NCBI GenBank assembly: GCA_030068075.1
Contig: CM057843.1
Location: 35,931,332-35,995,331 of the forward strand
Source: Paguma larvata
Taxonomy: Eukaryota > Chordata > Mammalia > Carnivora > Viverridae
Direction: 5' to 3'
DNA: 64,000 nt
Below the pieces are notes generated by a model that did no database searches, was not told the DNA's origin, and worked only from the letters and a program-made list of their open reading frames with translations. This document shows positions 11,382 through 21,695 of the stretch, one piece after another (the stretch's first letter is position 1; the number at the start of each line of letters is the position of its first letter). The position numbers and the translations under genes were made by a program.

Positions 11382-11445
11382 GAAGGGGAAGAGGAAGAGA
11401 AAGAAGATGAAGAAGGAGAAGGAGAAGAAAAAAAAGAAAAGGTTG
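11081..11445. repeat. Polypurine (GAA/GGA)n tract
   Basis: About 365 bp of nearly pure A and G on the + strand in alternating GAA and GGA blocks. The Lys/Glu/Gly/Arg frames here reflect this composition, not a gene. Confidence 0.95.
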
Positions 11446-12749
11446 AGATCTACCTTTCTGGGTGCTTTTGAAAACAGAACCCAGAACTGACTCTTGTGGG
11501 TATGTGGATATTAGGGAGAGAGGAGGGCAGCCCTGTTTCTAGCCAGACGAAGCCATCTCATGCCTGGTGTGTACCTTCCGGCATAATTGGGCACCTGCTG
11601 CGTGCAGAACCCCAGATCAGGCGGCAGGTGAGTGACAGGAAAATTGAGGTGACAGTTTTTGTCCTCTGAGACTCTGGGGAGGCAGGAACACACACCCCAA
11701 AGGCAGGAGAAAGGGTCACAAATACGAATTAATGCACTCTCTTGGATCTTCTTAAATACGCTATTTCCCCCAACCAGACTATCATTTTTCAGGGGGCCAG
11801 AAACACCTCTCGCTCTGCAAACAGTTCTTCGGCGCTTACCATGTATGTCAGACCCGAGAAAGGCTTACGATCTCCTGGAAGAGAGACCAGTAATCCCAGC
11901 AAGAGGTCACTCATTCTCCTCGGGGCGTGGGGGCCAGGGAAGGTGTGAGTGAGAAGGCGAAATTTAAACTGCATCTTGCAAGCATCGCGGCTTTGGGCAT
12001 GCCTCGTTCACTGTCCTGGGGGCCCAGCACAGCCCTCGAGGATGTCAACAACACGAGCTCTGGGGAGGGATGAACAAAAGGCACGCGGGACATCCAGGTG
12101 CTGCTCTCTGAGGACCTCCTGGAAGGAAGAGTTTGGAACCGGGTTTTGAAGGAGAAAGAGCCTGGGTTGGCTCCGAGGGGCAGGGAGCGTGTCCAGGTTG
12201 GGACCATGCCAGCAGCAAAGGCAATTAAGAGAAGCCAGCGGGGCTTGAGGCAGAGGCTGGCAATAAAGGGACGGAGGTGAGGGAAGGCCAGTGAGGCTGG
12301 AGAACAGGGAAAGGCAAAAAGAAATAAAGGTATTCAAGAGGGAGCTAGGAGAAAGAGGGGAATGGCCGGGGGCTGGGGCGTCTGAATCGGATACTGCTGG
12401 GGTGTTCCTGGACTCAGGGTAATAGACCATCAGAAAGGTGATCCTGGAGGGGACCCCCCTGCTCAGTCACGACCTCATCACCCACTCTGCAAAACAGGGA
12501 TCCCGTGTTCTTCCCAAATGACCTCTGGCTGACACCTCTCTTTTCCCTCCACCCCAAAGTCCGGGTCCCCTGGAGGAGCCGGTGGCGGTAGGAGACACCT
12601 GGGCAGGGGAGGGAAGCGGCGGGGTGGGGGGGGGGGGGGCTGGCTTGGCCTGTCGCCTCTCTCAGCCGTGACCCACATCTGGGGCTTCTGGAGATCGGAC
12701 CTGAACACTCCCACTGCCAAACTGCGCCTACACAATCCATCGCCAGGTG
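11446..12749. other. Intergenic region upstream of the CACNG4 island
   Basis: About 11850-12300 resembles an old interspersed repeat (AAATTTAAACTGCATCTTGC, CAGAGGCTGGCAATAAAGG) but no family was fixed. A G14 run lies at 12626-12639. No exon recognised. Confidence 0.4.
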
Positions 12750-13405
12750 AAGGCACGGATCCGGACACGGCGGGGGGAAAGGAGGGCCGCCACCCGCGCG
12801 CACGCACGCTCCACAAACGCAGGAGTCCCCAGGGCCATCGAAGGCGAGGCCGGGTGTCCTGGGCTGAGTAAGCGAGGTGGCCGGCGACGCGGTTTCCCTT
12901 CCGTCCTCCCGGGGAACCCGTGCCTCGGCTTCCTTCGCTCTAGTAATGTGAATGAACCCAGCGAGAGGAGGAGAGCGCGCGAGCGAGCGCGGAGAGGGGA
13001 GAGGAGCGAGGGGGGGGGGGGGGTGGGGGGCGGGAATCGGGGCCGGGGGAGGGAGGGGAGCGCGAACCCGGGCGGGGGCCGGGGCGCGGGGGGCGGCGCC
13101 GAGAGGAGCGGGGCGCGGGCCCGGAGCGCGGCGGCGGCGGCGGCGGCGCGGAGGGCGCGGGGCGGAGGCGCGGGCCGAGCCGGGAGGGCGGGCCGAGAGG
13201 GAGGAGCCCCCGGCCTGCGCCGCCGCCAGCCCGCCCGGCTCGGCCCGCGCAGCCCTCACTCGCCCGCCGCGCCTCGGAGTTTGAGCCCCGGCACGCCCGG
13301 GGCGCGGGGTCGGAGCGCGCAGCGCGGCGCCGCCCCCCGGCCCTCGGCCCCCCCCCCACCTCCCCAGCCCGGGCGCCCCCGGAGCGGCGCGCGGAGGGAG
13401 GAGGA

Positions 13406-13429
13406 GGGCGGGCGGGCGGGCGGGCGCGG
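13406..13429 (+). promoter_or_regulatory. GGGC tandem GC-box array
   Basis: Five consecutive GGGC units (from 13406) form overlapping Sp/KLF-type GC boxes 40-65 bp upstream of the CACNG4 ATG. They could be core promoter or 5' leader sequence. Binding is inferred only. Confidence 0.5.
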
Positions 13430-13455
13430 CGGGCCGGGCCGGCGGGCGGCGGACT

Positions 13456-13506
13456 ATGAGGCGCCCACCATGGTGCGATGCGACCGCGGGCTGCAGATGC
13501 TGCTGA
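13456..13506 (+). promoter_or_regulatory. Upstream ORF overlapping the CACNG4 start codon
   Basis: An ATG at 13456, 14 nt before the main ATG and in another frame, opens 16 codons and stops at TGA 13504-13506, inside the CACNG4 coding region. Its context has A at -3 and A at +4, so moderate initiation is plausible. A ribosome that translates it ends past the main start, so it should lower CACNG4 output unless leaky scanning or reinitiation occurs. The reading is direct; the regulatory role is inference. Confidence 0.6.
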
Positions 13507-13689
13507 CCACGGCCGGAGCCTTCGCCGCCTTCTCGCTCATGGCCATCGCCATCGGCACCGACTACTGGCTCTACTCCAGCGCGCACATCTGCAACGGCAC
13601 CAACCTGACCATGGACGACGGGCCCGCGCCCCGCCGCGCCCGCGGCGACCTCACCCACTCCGGGCTGTGGCGGGTGTGCTGCATCGAAG
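13470..13689 (+). CDS. CACNG4: CACNG4 coding exon 1 (TARP gamma-4, N-terminal part)
   Basis: Encodes residues 1-73 plus the first base of codon 74 of the gamma-4 transmembrane AMPA-receptor regulatory protein, a four-helix membrane protein of the claudin/PMP22 superfamily that governs AMPA-receptor trafficking and gating. Visible: short cytoplasmic N-terminus (MVRCDRGLQ), first membrane helix about residues 10-30 ([19 protein letters not shown]), then extracellular loop 1 with DYWLYSS, two overlapping N-glycosylation sequons (N42GT, N45LT) and the claudin-type GLW..CC signature (G65-C71). By analogy with gamma-2, C41/C71 and C70/C80 would form disulfides. The start has a strong Kozak context (CCACCATGG). 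The donor is AAG|GTACGG at 13690. Gamma-4 is favoured over gamma-2, -3 and -8 because of the MVRCDRGLQ start and the [16 protein letters not shown] stretch. Ala53 may differ from a proline I remember in human. Confidence 0.97.
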
Positions 13690-13724
13690 GTACGGCCGGC
13701 CCCGGCACCACCCCCCCCCACCCC

Positions 13725-13725
<1 letters not shown>

Positions 13726-13760
<35 letters not shown>
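13726..13760. repeat. (CA)n microsatellite at the start of intron 1
   Basis: About 17 uninterrupted CA units beginning 37 bp after the exon 1 splice donor. A second CA-rich stretch follows at 13921-13965. Confidence 0.95.
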
Positions 13761-13766
<6 letters not shown>

Positions 13767-14720
13767 CACGCACGCCCTGCCCCGGGGTGCCGGCCGGGAA
13801 GGGGGTGGGCGCGGCACTGGCTCCGCGCGACACACAAAGGAGCCGGAGCGAGCGGGCGGGTCCCCTCGCGGCCAGCTGTGCACCAGCTCCGGGTCCCTCC
13901 AACCGATCCCACAAACTCTCCACGCACACGCACACGCACACCCCCTCGCACACAGACACAATGAAACACGCCGAAACTCACACGCGCGCGCGTGCGGCCC
14001 GAGACCGGAGCGATCCCGAGGGGCCGCGCCGGAGCCCCCGGGGGAGGTGGAGGATGGCGTGGGGGCGGGAGGAGGCTGGGGTTGGGGGGAGCCGACCGGA
14101 GAGGAGGGGAGGGAGGAGGGGGAGGGGTTGCTTGGCAACCGGTGTCTGTGCGATTGCTATGGGAACTGGCCATCCTGGGGCGGGGCCGGCCGGGGGCGGG
14201 GAGCGCCGGGGCCGCTCGACGCGAGCTCCAGGCCCGGGCCGAGGGGTGGGGGCGGGGGGGGGGTGGGCTCCGAGCGGCTCCGGGCGAACCGGGTCGCGGG
14301 ATCCCGACGCCGCCGAGACCCTGCTCCTCCGCCGACTCTTCTACGGGGCTCCCGGCCCGCTCCTCCCTGCTCGGTGGGGAGGGGAGGGGTGCGTCACCGA
14401 GGTCCCCCCCCACCCCCCGACTAGGGGAGCAAGCCCTCGGTCGTGGTCCCTGGGCAGGGAGGCTGCGGGAGACCTCGGCCGGACGCTGGAGTGCGCAGGG
14501 GCTACCCGCCGACCGAGAGCTGCCCGGGAGGGGCGTGGCCGCCCCGTCGGGGCAAGAGGGGCGGGGCGCTGCGCCCCCCAGATGCGCGAGGAGGCCGAGG
14601 AGTACGTGTCGGGAGGTTGGTATGCCTCTGGGGGCCGGGATTGGGTGTCCCGGGACTGTGGGCACCGCTCCCTCCGCGGGAGGGGCCCGGACGCCTCCAA
14701 TGGCAAAATGCGCCCGACTT

Positions 14721-16494
14721 CAGCGCCTCCCACCCGCCCTGCTGCGGGACTGGAACTAACAGGTGGCGGCGGAGGGGCGGTCTGGTCCCAGCCAGGTTGT
14801 GGACGGGTCTGCCGCTCGGGCTTGGCTCTCAGATCGGAGAAGGGGTGGGGGAAGTTGGCGGAGCGTTCCTTTCAGATACCCTTGGGCAGAGCTTCCTCTT
14901 TCTTTGCCCGTAACCTTTTCCCGTGCGTTAACTCCGCCCCTCGGTTGTTCGGGGAGTTCTCCCACACACCTAGCCTGCCTACTGCAGCTACAGTAGTTCA
15001 GCGGGCTGGGATCTCGGTGGAGGTCGGTAGGGGGCTCTTAAAGAGACGGCCCTTTTCCTGGCCGCGTTTGGAGTCCTCTGAAAAGAGGCTTTGTAAAGCT
15101 GGGTCGGCTCCGCGAGGTTGAACTTGCTCCCTTTCCTGCCTCCTGGGCTGCCCTCACAGGAGTCCTGCCCCACCTCCGCCCCCCACGTCGCCTCCCAAAC
15201 CGGGCGGCCTTGCCCTCTGCAATTTGGAGTTGACTGCCAGGGCTAAGCGGAGTCTCGGAGGAGCGGGCGTGTGCCATCAATAGTTTGCCAAACACAGCCA
15301 CACAAAGGACCGGTGGGCCCGCGAGCACGCCTTCCTCTTTTCTTTTGAAAAACATCCTTTCTGGTGTGCAGTTGTTCAGCTCACGAACACCTACTCTTCT
15401 CATCCCGAGAATGTACCCACGTCACTACCTGCCGCAGCACCTGAATTAGACACAGAACAGGGGCTGCAGAGCCCCCACTTCTACCTCGCCGGCTCTGCGT
15501 GGCACAGTAAGCCATGTCACTGTCACCGCCCAAACGCACACGTGGACCCCAGGCCTTCCAGCCTCCCGGTGGAGATTGGGACTAACTCCTCCTCGGCGGC
15601 AAGCCCGGCCTCCGCAGAGTGGCTGGAATGCCTCCTTTATTAATTCCTCATCCTAATTAGGATTGATGCCGCACTTAGCATCTTGCCAGCTGCCTCGAGC
15701 GTTTGCACTCCGTGTTCATCAAGAGAGCCCCAAGCTGATCAGGGCAGCTGGCTCCGCTGGCGGAGGGAGAGTGGGGACTCGCCATCTGGGGGACTTCACC
15801 GTCAGAACTGAGCTGGCTCTGTCATCGCCCCTCCACCCCGCCCCGAGCCCAGGGGTTCCGAGGGCCAAACCAGGCCACATCCGAAGGCTAGAACACCCTG
15901 GGACCAACCCAGGGCTGGGAGAGTTGGTTCATGATTCCTTCCTGTGGCTGGCATTATGGTGACAGTCCCTCGACCTGGGTGGAAAGTGCCAGCTGATCGG
16001 CTAAAAGCACAGTCACCTGACATCTGCGATGCCTCCACCTGCCAGCCAGCTGGGGTCCAGGCAGCCCAGTGGTCCCGAGCCACTCCCTGGGGGCCTGGTC
16101 ACCTCCCTGTTGGCTTTGTGTGCCAAGTGCGTGATTTCCACCTGTTCTCTAGCAAAGTACACCCAAAGCTTTACATGGTGGAGGAAGGGGAGGGATAAGA
16201 AACTCAAACCTCTGAGCTGAAAACTGGAAATACTGCAGCAGGCAGCTAACAAAGCCCCGGTTGTGACCGTGGGACTCCGAAGGGTTTGCTGGCAACTCAC
16301 AAACGGCGGATTCAGTTTCCTGGTCGTTCCCCATCAATGATGTTGCTGGGCCAGGAGCGCCCAGCCCCCTGTGTGTTTCAGCCCGACAGCCTCAGCAGGG
16401 CTGCCGCCGCCCCAGCCTCTCTCTGCTCCCCCAGAGCCGGGTCTCACCCCTCGGGCGCTCTATCGGACAAGTCAGAATACTCGAGAGTGCCCAG
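14721..16494. other. Intron 1, proximal unique block
   Basis: Unique sequence without recognisable repeats. Contains the 14-bp palindrome ATCCTAATTAGGAT at 15650-15663 inside an AT-rich island (15630-15670). CpG density falls through this interval. Confidence 0.5.
15650..15663. promoter_or_regulatory. Palindromic TAATTA site (homeodomain-type candidate)
   Basis: ATCCTAATTAGGAT is a perfect 14-bp inverted repeat centred on TAATTA, about 2 kb inside intron 1. Such sequence can bind paired-type or other homeodomain dimers. Function is not shown. Confidence 0.35.
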
Positions 16495-16675
16495 CGTGTG
16501 CATGTTAGCACATGGCACGTTCGCAACGGCCCTGAGAGGGTGCTGTCTTCACCCCCGTCTGCAGCCGGGGGTACAGAGGCTCAGAGAGGGCAAGGCACTT
16601 ACCCAGAGGTACCCAGGTAGGAGGCTGCTGGGCTAGATTTGAGCCTTTGTCTCACTACAAAGCTCTTCCCACCAT
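16495..16675 (-). mobile_element. MIR element, antisense
   Basis: GTACAGAGGCTCAGAGAGGG, AAGGCACTTACCCAGAGG and GGCTAGATTTGAGCC match reverse MIR. Confidence 0.65.
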
Positions 16676-16833
16676 GTCATCCTGCCCTTTCCCAAACAGC
16701 TTCTGGGTTGCCATTAAAAATAGAACCAAGTACTTGACTACCCAGCGGAGCCTAGCTCTGAGGTTGGGCCGACAGCAGCATGAGGCATTCAGAAGAGAAA
16801 ATGTACAAGTGAGGCCCAAATTGTATAACATAC

Positions 16834-16980
16834 TCTCCCTTCCCTTCCCTTCCCTTCCTTTCCCTTCCTTTCCCTCTTCTCCTCCCCCCTCCCCTCCCTT
16901 TCTCTTCTCTTCTTTTCTCTCTTGTCTATTTCCATCTCTGTCTCTGTCTCTGTCTCTGTCTCTGTCTCCGTTTCTTCTTC
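16834..16980. repeat. Polypyrimidine and (CTCTGT)n tract
   Basis: CCCTT-type pyrimidine repeats (16834-16925) followed by about five CTCTGT hexamers (16933-16970). Low complexity, non-coding. Confidence 0.9.
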
Positions 16981-18119
16981 CGCCATGTCCGGGACTGGCC
17001 CATCCCCGTCATGATCAACCTCTTATTCCCACCCTTCTCAAGACCCCACCCCATTCTTCCTCTGTGTCTTTGGTGACGCTCAGCCCCAGGCTGGGGGACA
17101 TAGGAGAGGAGTAATAAATCTTTGAGGGGTATCACCAAGCAGCATTTGTTCAGGCTCCAATGCGTGGTGCAGTCAGGCAAGGTACAGAATGGAAGCCAGC
17201 GTTATGGGGAAGATCGCATGGAAACACGGGGTGGGAGGGGACTGTCATTCGGCGTGCCCAAGCTCCCATGCCCCTGTTCGCTCCGGAGTGTTCGCTGGGG
17301 CCGCTGGGGGCCGGGGTCCAGGGGGGACCCAGACACTGCACTGCCATCAGGAGAACCCCGGGCCCAGAATAACAGGTCCTGGCAAAGTTCAGCCTCAGCC
17401 CGGCCCTTCCCCTCCCAAGCTCCCCAGAGACGCCCACAGCTCTGTCAGAGCCTGAAGGTGGCAGCCTCGACACCAGGGCCGACTCCCGTGCCTGCTTCGT
17501 GCCAGCTCCGTGACCTGGGCACTGGCTGGGGGGAGGGTGCAGAGAGATCCTGGACCCTGAGCGCAACAGGCTCCTGTGTCCCAATCATGTCCACCTCCCT
17601 CACCTGGACGGCATCTCTCCCACCAGTGTACCCAGACTGGCTTCACACCACGGCACGCAGAGAAAAAGAAACCGTTAGTACTGCACCCCGGGGCCAGGGG
17701 AGAGAGAGAGGACAGCCACAGGTGACTAACCAGGGGCTCCGGCCTGCCCAGGCCCCGCCCAGGCCCCGCCCCGTTGCCCAGAGGCCTGGGGGCGGAGCTT
17801 CCTCCTCCAGGCCCCTGGGAACGCTTTCAAGGCAGGTGCTGGCCTCAAACTGCTCCCAACATAGGGCTCTTCAGGGGGGTCTTGATTCGAATAACGCCCT
17901 TTCCACGCCCACTGCCCCCAGGCACCAGGCTGCGAACTTTTCCTGTCTGTGTTCGCTTTCATTTTCTCTTGCAATAGCTCCCAGGCAGCCCGTCCGGGAG
18001 GCCCAGGCAGGTGAGAGCAGCGAGAGCCGGCCTCCGCCGGCTGGTCACCTCTCCCCAGGGCTGTCCTTTGGCCTCCGGCGCTGCTAGGAACGGCCGGCGC
18101 TTAGTGCAGAGCTTTGTGC
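16981..18119. other. Intron 1 unique block
   Basis: GC-rich unique sequence with a short direct repeat CCAGGCCCCGCC around 17747-17770. The 321-codon open frame here has no recognisable protein features. Confidence 0.5.
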
Positions 18120-18331
18120 AGGACTGCATGAGCTCCTGTAATTGTCAACAGCACTTCGAGGGGAATATTAATCATCTACCTTCCGTAGATGTCAGAGATG
18201 AGGCTTAAGGGGGTCACGGCTCGTGAGTCTCACACGCGGTCGAGGCCGCACAGACGAGCCCGGCTTTCCACCGGCCAGAGGCTGTCCTTCATTTGAACCG
18301 CACGGATTTGGGGAGGGGCCAGCAAGGCGGC
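18120..18331 (-). mobile_element. Possible MIR fragment, then unique sequence
   Basis: AATATTAATCATCTACC....GTAGATGTCAGAGATGAGGC resembles the reverse MIR middle. Weak match limited to about 18120-18220. Confidence 0.35.
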
Positions 18332-18705
18332 TGTCTTAGTCAGGTCAGGCTGCCGTAGCAAAATGTGATTAACCCAGTGGCTTCAGCGGCCTTTATTTCT
18401 TACAGTTCTGGAAGCTAGAAGCCCAAGATCAAGGTGCCAGCCGGTTTGGCGGTTTGGCGCCCGGTGAGAGCCGGCTTCCCAGATTGGAAGTCCCCCAGTC
18501 CCTCTGCCCTCAGGTCAGAGTGCTAGCTCTCTGGTCTCTCCTAATAAGGGCGCTAATCCCATCACAAGGACCCCTTCCTCAAGATTTCATCTAAACCTAG
18601 TCACTCCCCCCTCTCCCGTCAAAGCCCCACCTCCAAACACCATGGGGGAGGGGGCGGGGGTGGGGAGTTAGAGCCTCAACATACAAATTTTTGGGGGGAA
18701 CATCA
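18332..18705 (-). mobile_element. MLT1-type (MaLR) LTR relic
   Basis: Antisense order of motifs: GTCTTAGTCAGGTCAGGCTG, TATTTCTTACAGTTCTGGAA, CCAAGATCAAGGTGCCAGCC, AATAAGGGCGCTAATCCCAT, AAAGCCCCACCTCCAAACAC and CAACATACAAATTTTTGGGG. Old non-coding LTR. Confidence 0.85.
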
Positions 18706-19380
18706 GCAATCCTGTCCTGCTCCCCAGCCGGTGCTCACGCTCTAATCATACGGGAAGGGGCCCCGGCAGTCCCTTCTCTTGTCTACCTTCCCTTAATGCT
18801 CTGCTTGGTTCTTCACTGCTCCCTCTCTTCTTGTAAGAGAAAACCAAATCCTTCTAACCAGATGCCGCCAACGGAGCGAGAAGGCGTCGGGGATCTCGGC
18901 GGTCTGATTTAATGGCCTCGCCGCAGAGCTGGCTTTGGAGGGCCCCTGGTGCGAGGGGCTTCGGAAAGGCTCGGCAGGAACCCGGGAGCTCTTTAAAATA
19001 AGTCTCCTGGGTCCGTCTCCTCAGATGCGGAGAGTTGGGGCTTTCAGGACGTCGTCACAGAAGGGCAGAGCAGGAAGAGACGTCGGGTCGTCAGATGCGG
19101 GGTCTCAGATGAGGGGAGGCAAAGAACGGCAGAACCAAACCGGAGCTTTTTCAGAGAGCCTGGTGGGCGTCCGTCTCCTCACCTGAAGGGAGGGCCTGGC
19201 CTATCTGGAATATTTGTCTCATTTCTGACTTTCTGCTTCACCGAGCCCCAGAGAGCGCCCTGCCCCCAGCCTCCAGCTGGAAGACCCTTTGAGATTCCTT
19301 AGTTCAGTGCCTTTCCACCTTTACTCTGCGAAGACACGCACGCGTAAGGGCTGGAAGTTACCTATCTGCCGGACATGCCT
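18706..19380. other. Intron 1 unique block
   Basis: No repeat or gene recognised. A local duplication CAGATGCGG(A/G)G occurs at 19023 and 19093. Confidence 0.4.
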
Positions 19381-19830
19381 CCATCCATCCATCCATCCAT
19401 CCATTCATTTATTCCCTTGTTCCATACATGCTCGCTGAGCACCTGCTCCGTGCCAGACGCGTGAGGCTCTTGGCCACAGCCATAGACAGGACAGACTCGG
19501 TCCCTGCTCTCCTGAGCGAACGTTCTAACGACGCTGACGCTTCCAGGTCCTGGCGAGGGTTAGGACGGAAACAGAGTGAGGGTGTGCTGGGAGAGGCCGG
19601 GGGGGGGGGGGCTGTGATCAGTCGAGGGGACAGAAGGAGCTGTTGGAGGACTGGAGGAAGACCCTTCCGGAAGAGGAAAAGGCAAGCTGAGGCCCCGAGG
19701 CAGGAAACGCTGGCCAGGGCTGCATCCCCGTGTGGAGGCTCTGGAGAGGCTTCGGGGTCAGGACTAGGATCCGTGCTCTGGGGAGTAAAGTGATCTGATT
19801 TGGGATTTTAGAAGACCTTCTGGGGGCTTC
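19381..19830 (+). repeat. (CCAT)n and an ancient interspersed repeat
   Basis: Six CCAT units (19381-19405) run into CATTCATTTATTC, GAGCACCTGCTCCGTGCCAG and ACAGGACAGACTCGGTCCC, the order of the same old repeat family seen at 295-620. Class uncertain. A G11-12 run lies near 19600. Confidence 0.5.
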
Positions 19831-19954
19831 TCCTTCGAGAAAGCTAACGTGGAGGGAGCCTCCCCTACCGGCAGGGTGAGCTGGCATTTGCTTCCGGTGA
19901 CCGGCGGCGTGAGTGGTGCTCACTTCCGTTCTCTTGCTAAGATTAATGAATTGC

Positions 19955-20085
19955 AGGTGACCCACCCCACCTTGCCTGTGACACCCCAGCCTGTGTCCAC
20001 ACTGGGGATGGGAACTCAAGGCCGGAGAGGCAGAGTGACTCACCCAAGGTCACACAGCTGGTTCGGGTGTAACAGCCCCCGGAGC
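19955..20085 (-). mobile_element. MIR element, antisense
   Basis: CTCAAGGCCGGAGAGGCAGA and GTGACTCACCCAAGGTCACACAGCTGG are read as reverse MIR core, the latter quoted here in parts GTGACTCACCCAAGG and TCACACAGCTGG. Confidence 0.65.
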
Positions 20086-20887
20086 AGGAGAGGGTGTGGG
20101 GGCTGCCCGGCCAGGGCTTCCTCGGCACAGCCGGGTCCCCGGCACCCACCCGGGCGAAGGCTGGGCCACGAGCTGTCAGCACAGCGTGAGGCGAGCAGCC
20201 GGACGCGCGGGAAGATGAAGGGGGCTCACTCCCTCCGGGTCTTTCTCTGCCACAGCTCATCGGCTCCGACACGGTTGACCCACAAACACGCACTCCGATA
20301 ACGACCCACGTGCGGGGGCCAGATCCCCGGGGCAGCTTCAACAAGGGAACAGACTGGCTCTGACCCCAGGGTCACGCCCAAGCCCCCCGCAGTTCTTGCT
20401 CTGCTCCCCATGGCGCCGCGGGGGAACGCGTCCCCTGAGCCGCGAGTCAGGACATGACCCCGGATGAGAGACATTCTCTTCCTCACGTATCAATTTCTCC
20501 GGACGGAAACCTCTCCAAAGCTGTGAAAACATCACGTGATTCTACTCCAGTGCGTTCTTCTTCCTCCAACCAAAAAAGAGAGAAAGGAAGAAAGGGACAA
20601 GATTAAAAAAAAACAAAAACACAAAAAAGCCAAGTAGGCGAGGCACTAGGACGGAAGTAGAAGGTGACGGTTGAGTCCGGCCGAGCACACAAAGCGCACG
20701 CGGCAGCGGCCGGCTGGAGACGGGCCGCACGCTGGTCTCTGAGCTTCCTGGGGCTGGGACAGAGAGGAGAGCGGGACCGAACGTAAGGGGCCAATGTGCA
20801 CGTAGTGAAGGAAGTCCTCCGAGTGGCCTGGGAGAAATGTGTTCCGTGTCTCCTTCTATCGCATTCTAATAGACTCTGTTGAAAAGG
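20086..20887. other. Intron 1 unique block
   Basis: Mixed composition, with a purine-rich A run at 20570-20630. No gene or repeat family recognised. Confidence 0.45.
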
Positions 20888-21110
20888 CAGCATGGGGTAG
20901 AGGCAGGAGGCCAGGTTTCGGGGAGAGAAGACTTGGGTTCAAATCCCAGCTTTCCCAGGTAGCTGTGCAGCTTTGGGCAGGTTACTTAACCTCTCTGAGT
21001 CGTTCGTGTGTCCGGAAAATAAACAATGAGGCAGCAGATGTGAAAGAAGCCAGCGCACACCTACGGAGTATGTGGGCCCCAAACACAGTGCTCATTGGGA
21101 CACCACTGCG
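20888..21110 (+). mobile_element. MIR element
   Basis: Strong sense match: GACTTGGGTTCAAATCCCAG, TGTGCAGCTTTGGGCAGGTT and ACTTAACCTCTCTGAGTCGT in family order. Confidence 0.85.
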
Positions 21111-21695
21111 GGGACTCAGGGCCTGCCCCTGGCCTCTGTATTCCACCAGGTTCTGAGCGTAGGCTAGGATAGCCAGGTGAATGTAGCTGCCAGCCGCCAG
21201 GAGGCGGGGGCCCGAAGGTCATCCTTCCCCTGCGAGCCATGCGGGCAGGGGCTAGACGGCGGCCTTGCCCCTTTGCATTTCAGGGCCCTCTGCAGTGTCC
21301 GGGCAGGGCTGGGGGCCCGATGACCCTCTGAGGGAAGCTCCAGGGGTCTTGCAGAGTAGACAGCGCCTCCCCTGCCTGACCCCGGCTCGAAGACTGCGGA
21401 CTGTGACTGCGTACTTGGCAGCACCTGACCTTGGCATCCAGCTGCCTCCCGCCTTCCCACTTCCCTGGAGCCGGGATGCGGCCTCGGAGCCGCCCCGTTG
21501 GGGTCCTGGGTCCAAAGAGTCCTCTGATTGCTTTTGCTCCCCTGAACATCGAGATCTCTGTCACTCCACTACCATCCCCCGCCCCGACTTCTACCCATCA
21601 AGCCAGCCTCCCCCCTCCCCCCCGGGGAAGCCAGCCCCAGCTCCCTCCCCGGGGCTCTTTGAGCACTTTTGCCCCCAGCCGTGCAAGCTGGGGAG
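21111..21695. other. Intron 1 GC-rich unique block
   Basis: Nothing recognised beyond ordinary GC-rich intronic sequence. Ends at the 5'-truncated SINE. Confidence 0.45.

Larger units (their letters stand above)
12750..14720 (+). promoter_or_regulatory. CACNG4: CACNG4 CpG island and probable TATA-less promoter
   Basis: CpG-dense, strongly GC-rich sequence of about 2 kb around the first coding exon (edges judged by eye). It contains many GC boxes (GGGCGG and its complement), a CGG run near 13128-13148 and no convincing TATA box close to the ATG. This is the usual architecture of a broad neuronal CpG-island promoter. The exact transcription start cannot be read from sequence, but it must lie upstream of 13456. 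No ATG occurs between 12955 and 13455, so a start in that interval would give a leader with a single upstream ATG. Confidence 0.85.

Noticed and set aside
11018..11410. Lys/Glu-rich frame of 130 codons
   Set aside because: It comes from the GAA/GGA repeat and lacks any non-repetitive domain.
1..12750. Search for CACNG5 exons upstream
   Set aside because: No sequence resembling the last CACNG5 exons was seen, so the neighbour lies outside the window.
13470..13689. Assignment of the exon to CACNG2, CACNG3 or CACNG8
   Set aside because: The N-terminus (MVRCDRGLQ) and loop ([16 protein letters not shown]) fit gamma-4. Gamma-2 starts MGLFDRGVQ, and gamma-8 has a longer N-terminus and a Gly-rich insert.
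12414..14138. 574-codon open frame on the - strand across the CpG island
   Set aside because: It overlaps CACNG4 exon 1 antisense and is rich in Pro, Arg, Ala and Gly, with runs from CA and GC repeats. Stops are rare in such sequence by chance. No domain is recognised.
13478..15121. 547-codon + strand frame starting inside exon 1
   Set aside because: It runs in a different frame from CACNG4, through the splice donor and a His-Thr run made by the CA repeat. It is a composition artefact.
17122..18087. 321-codon frame in intron 1
   Set aside because: It shows no recognisable domain, no codon bias visible by eye, and no splice or homology support.
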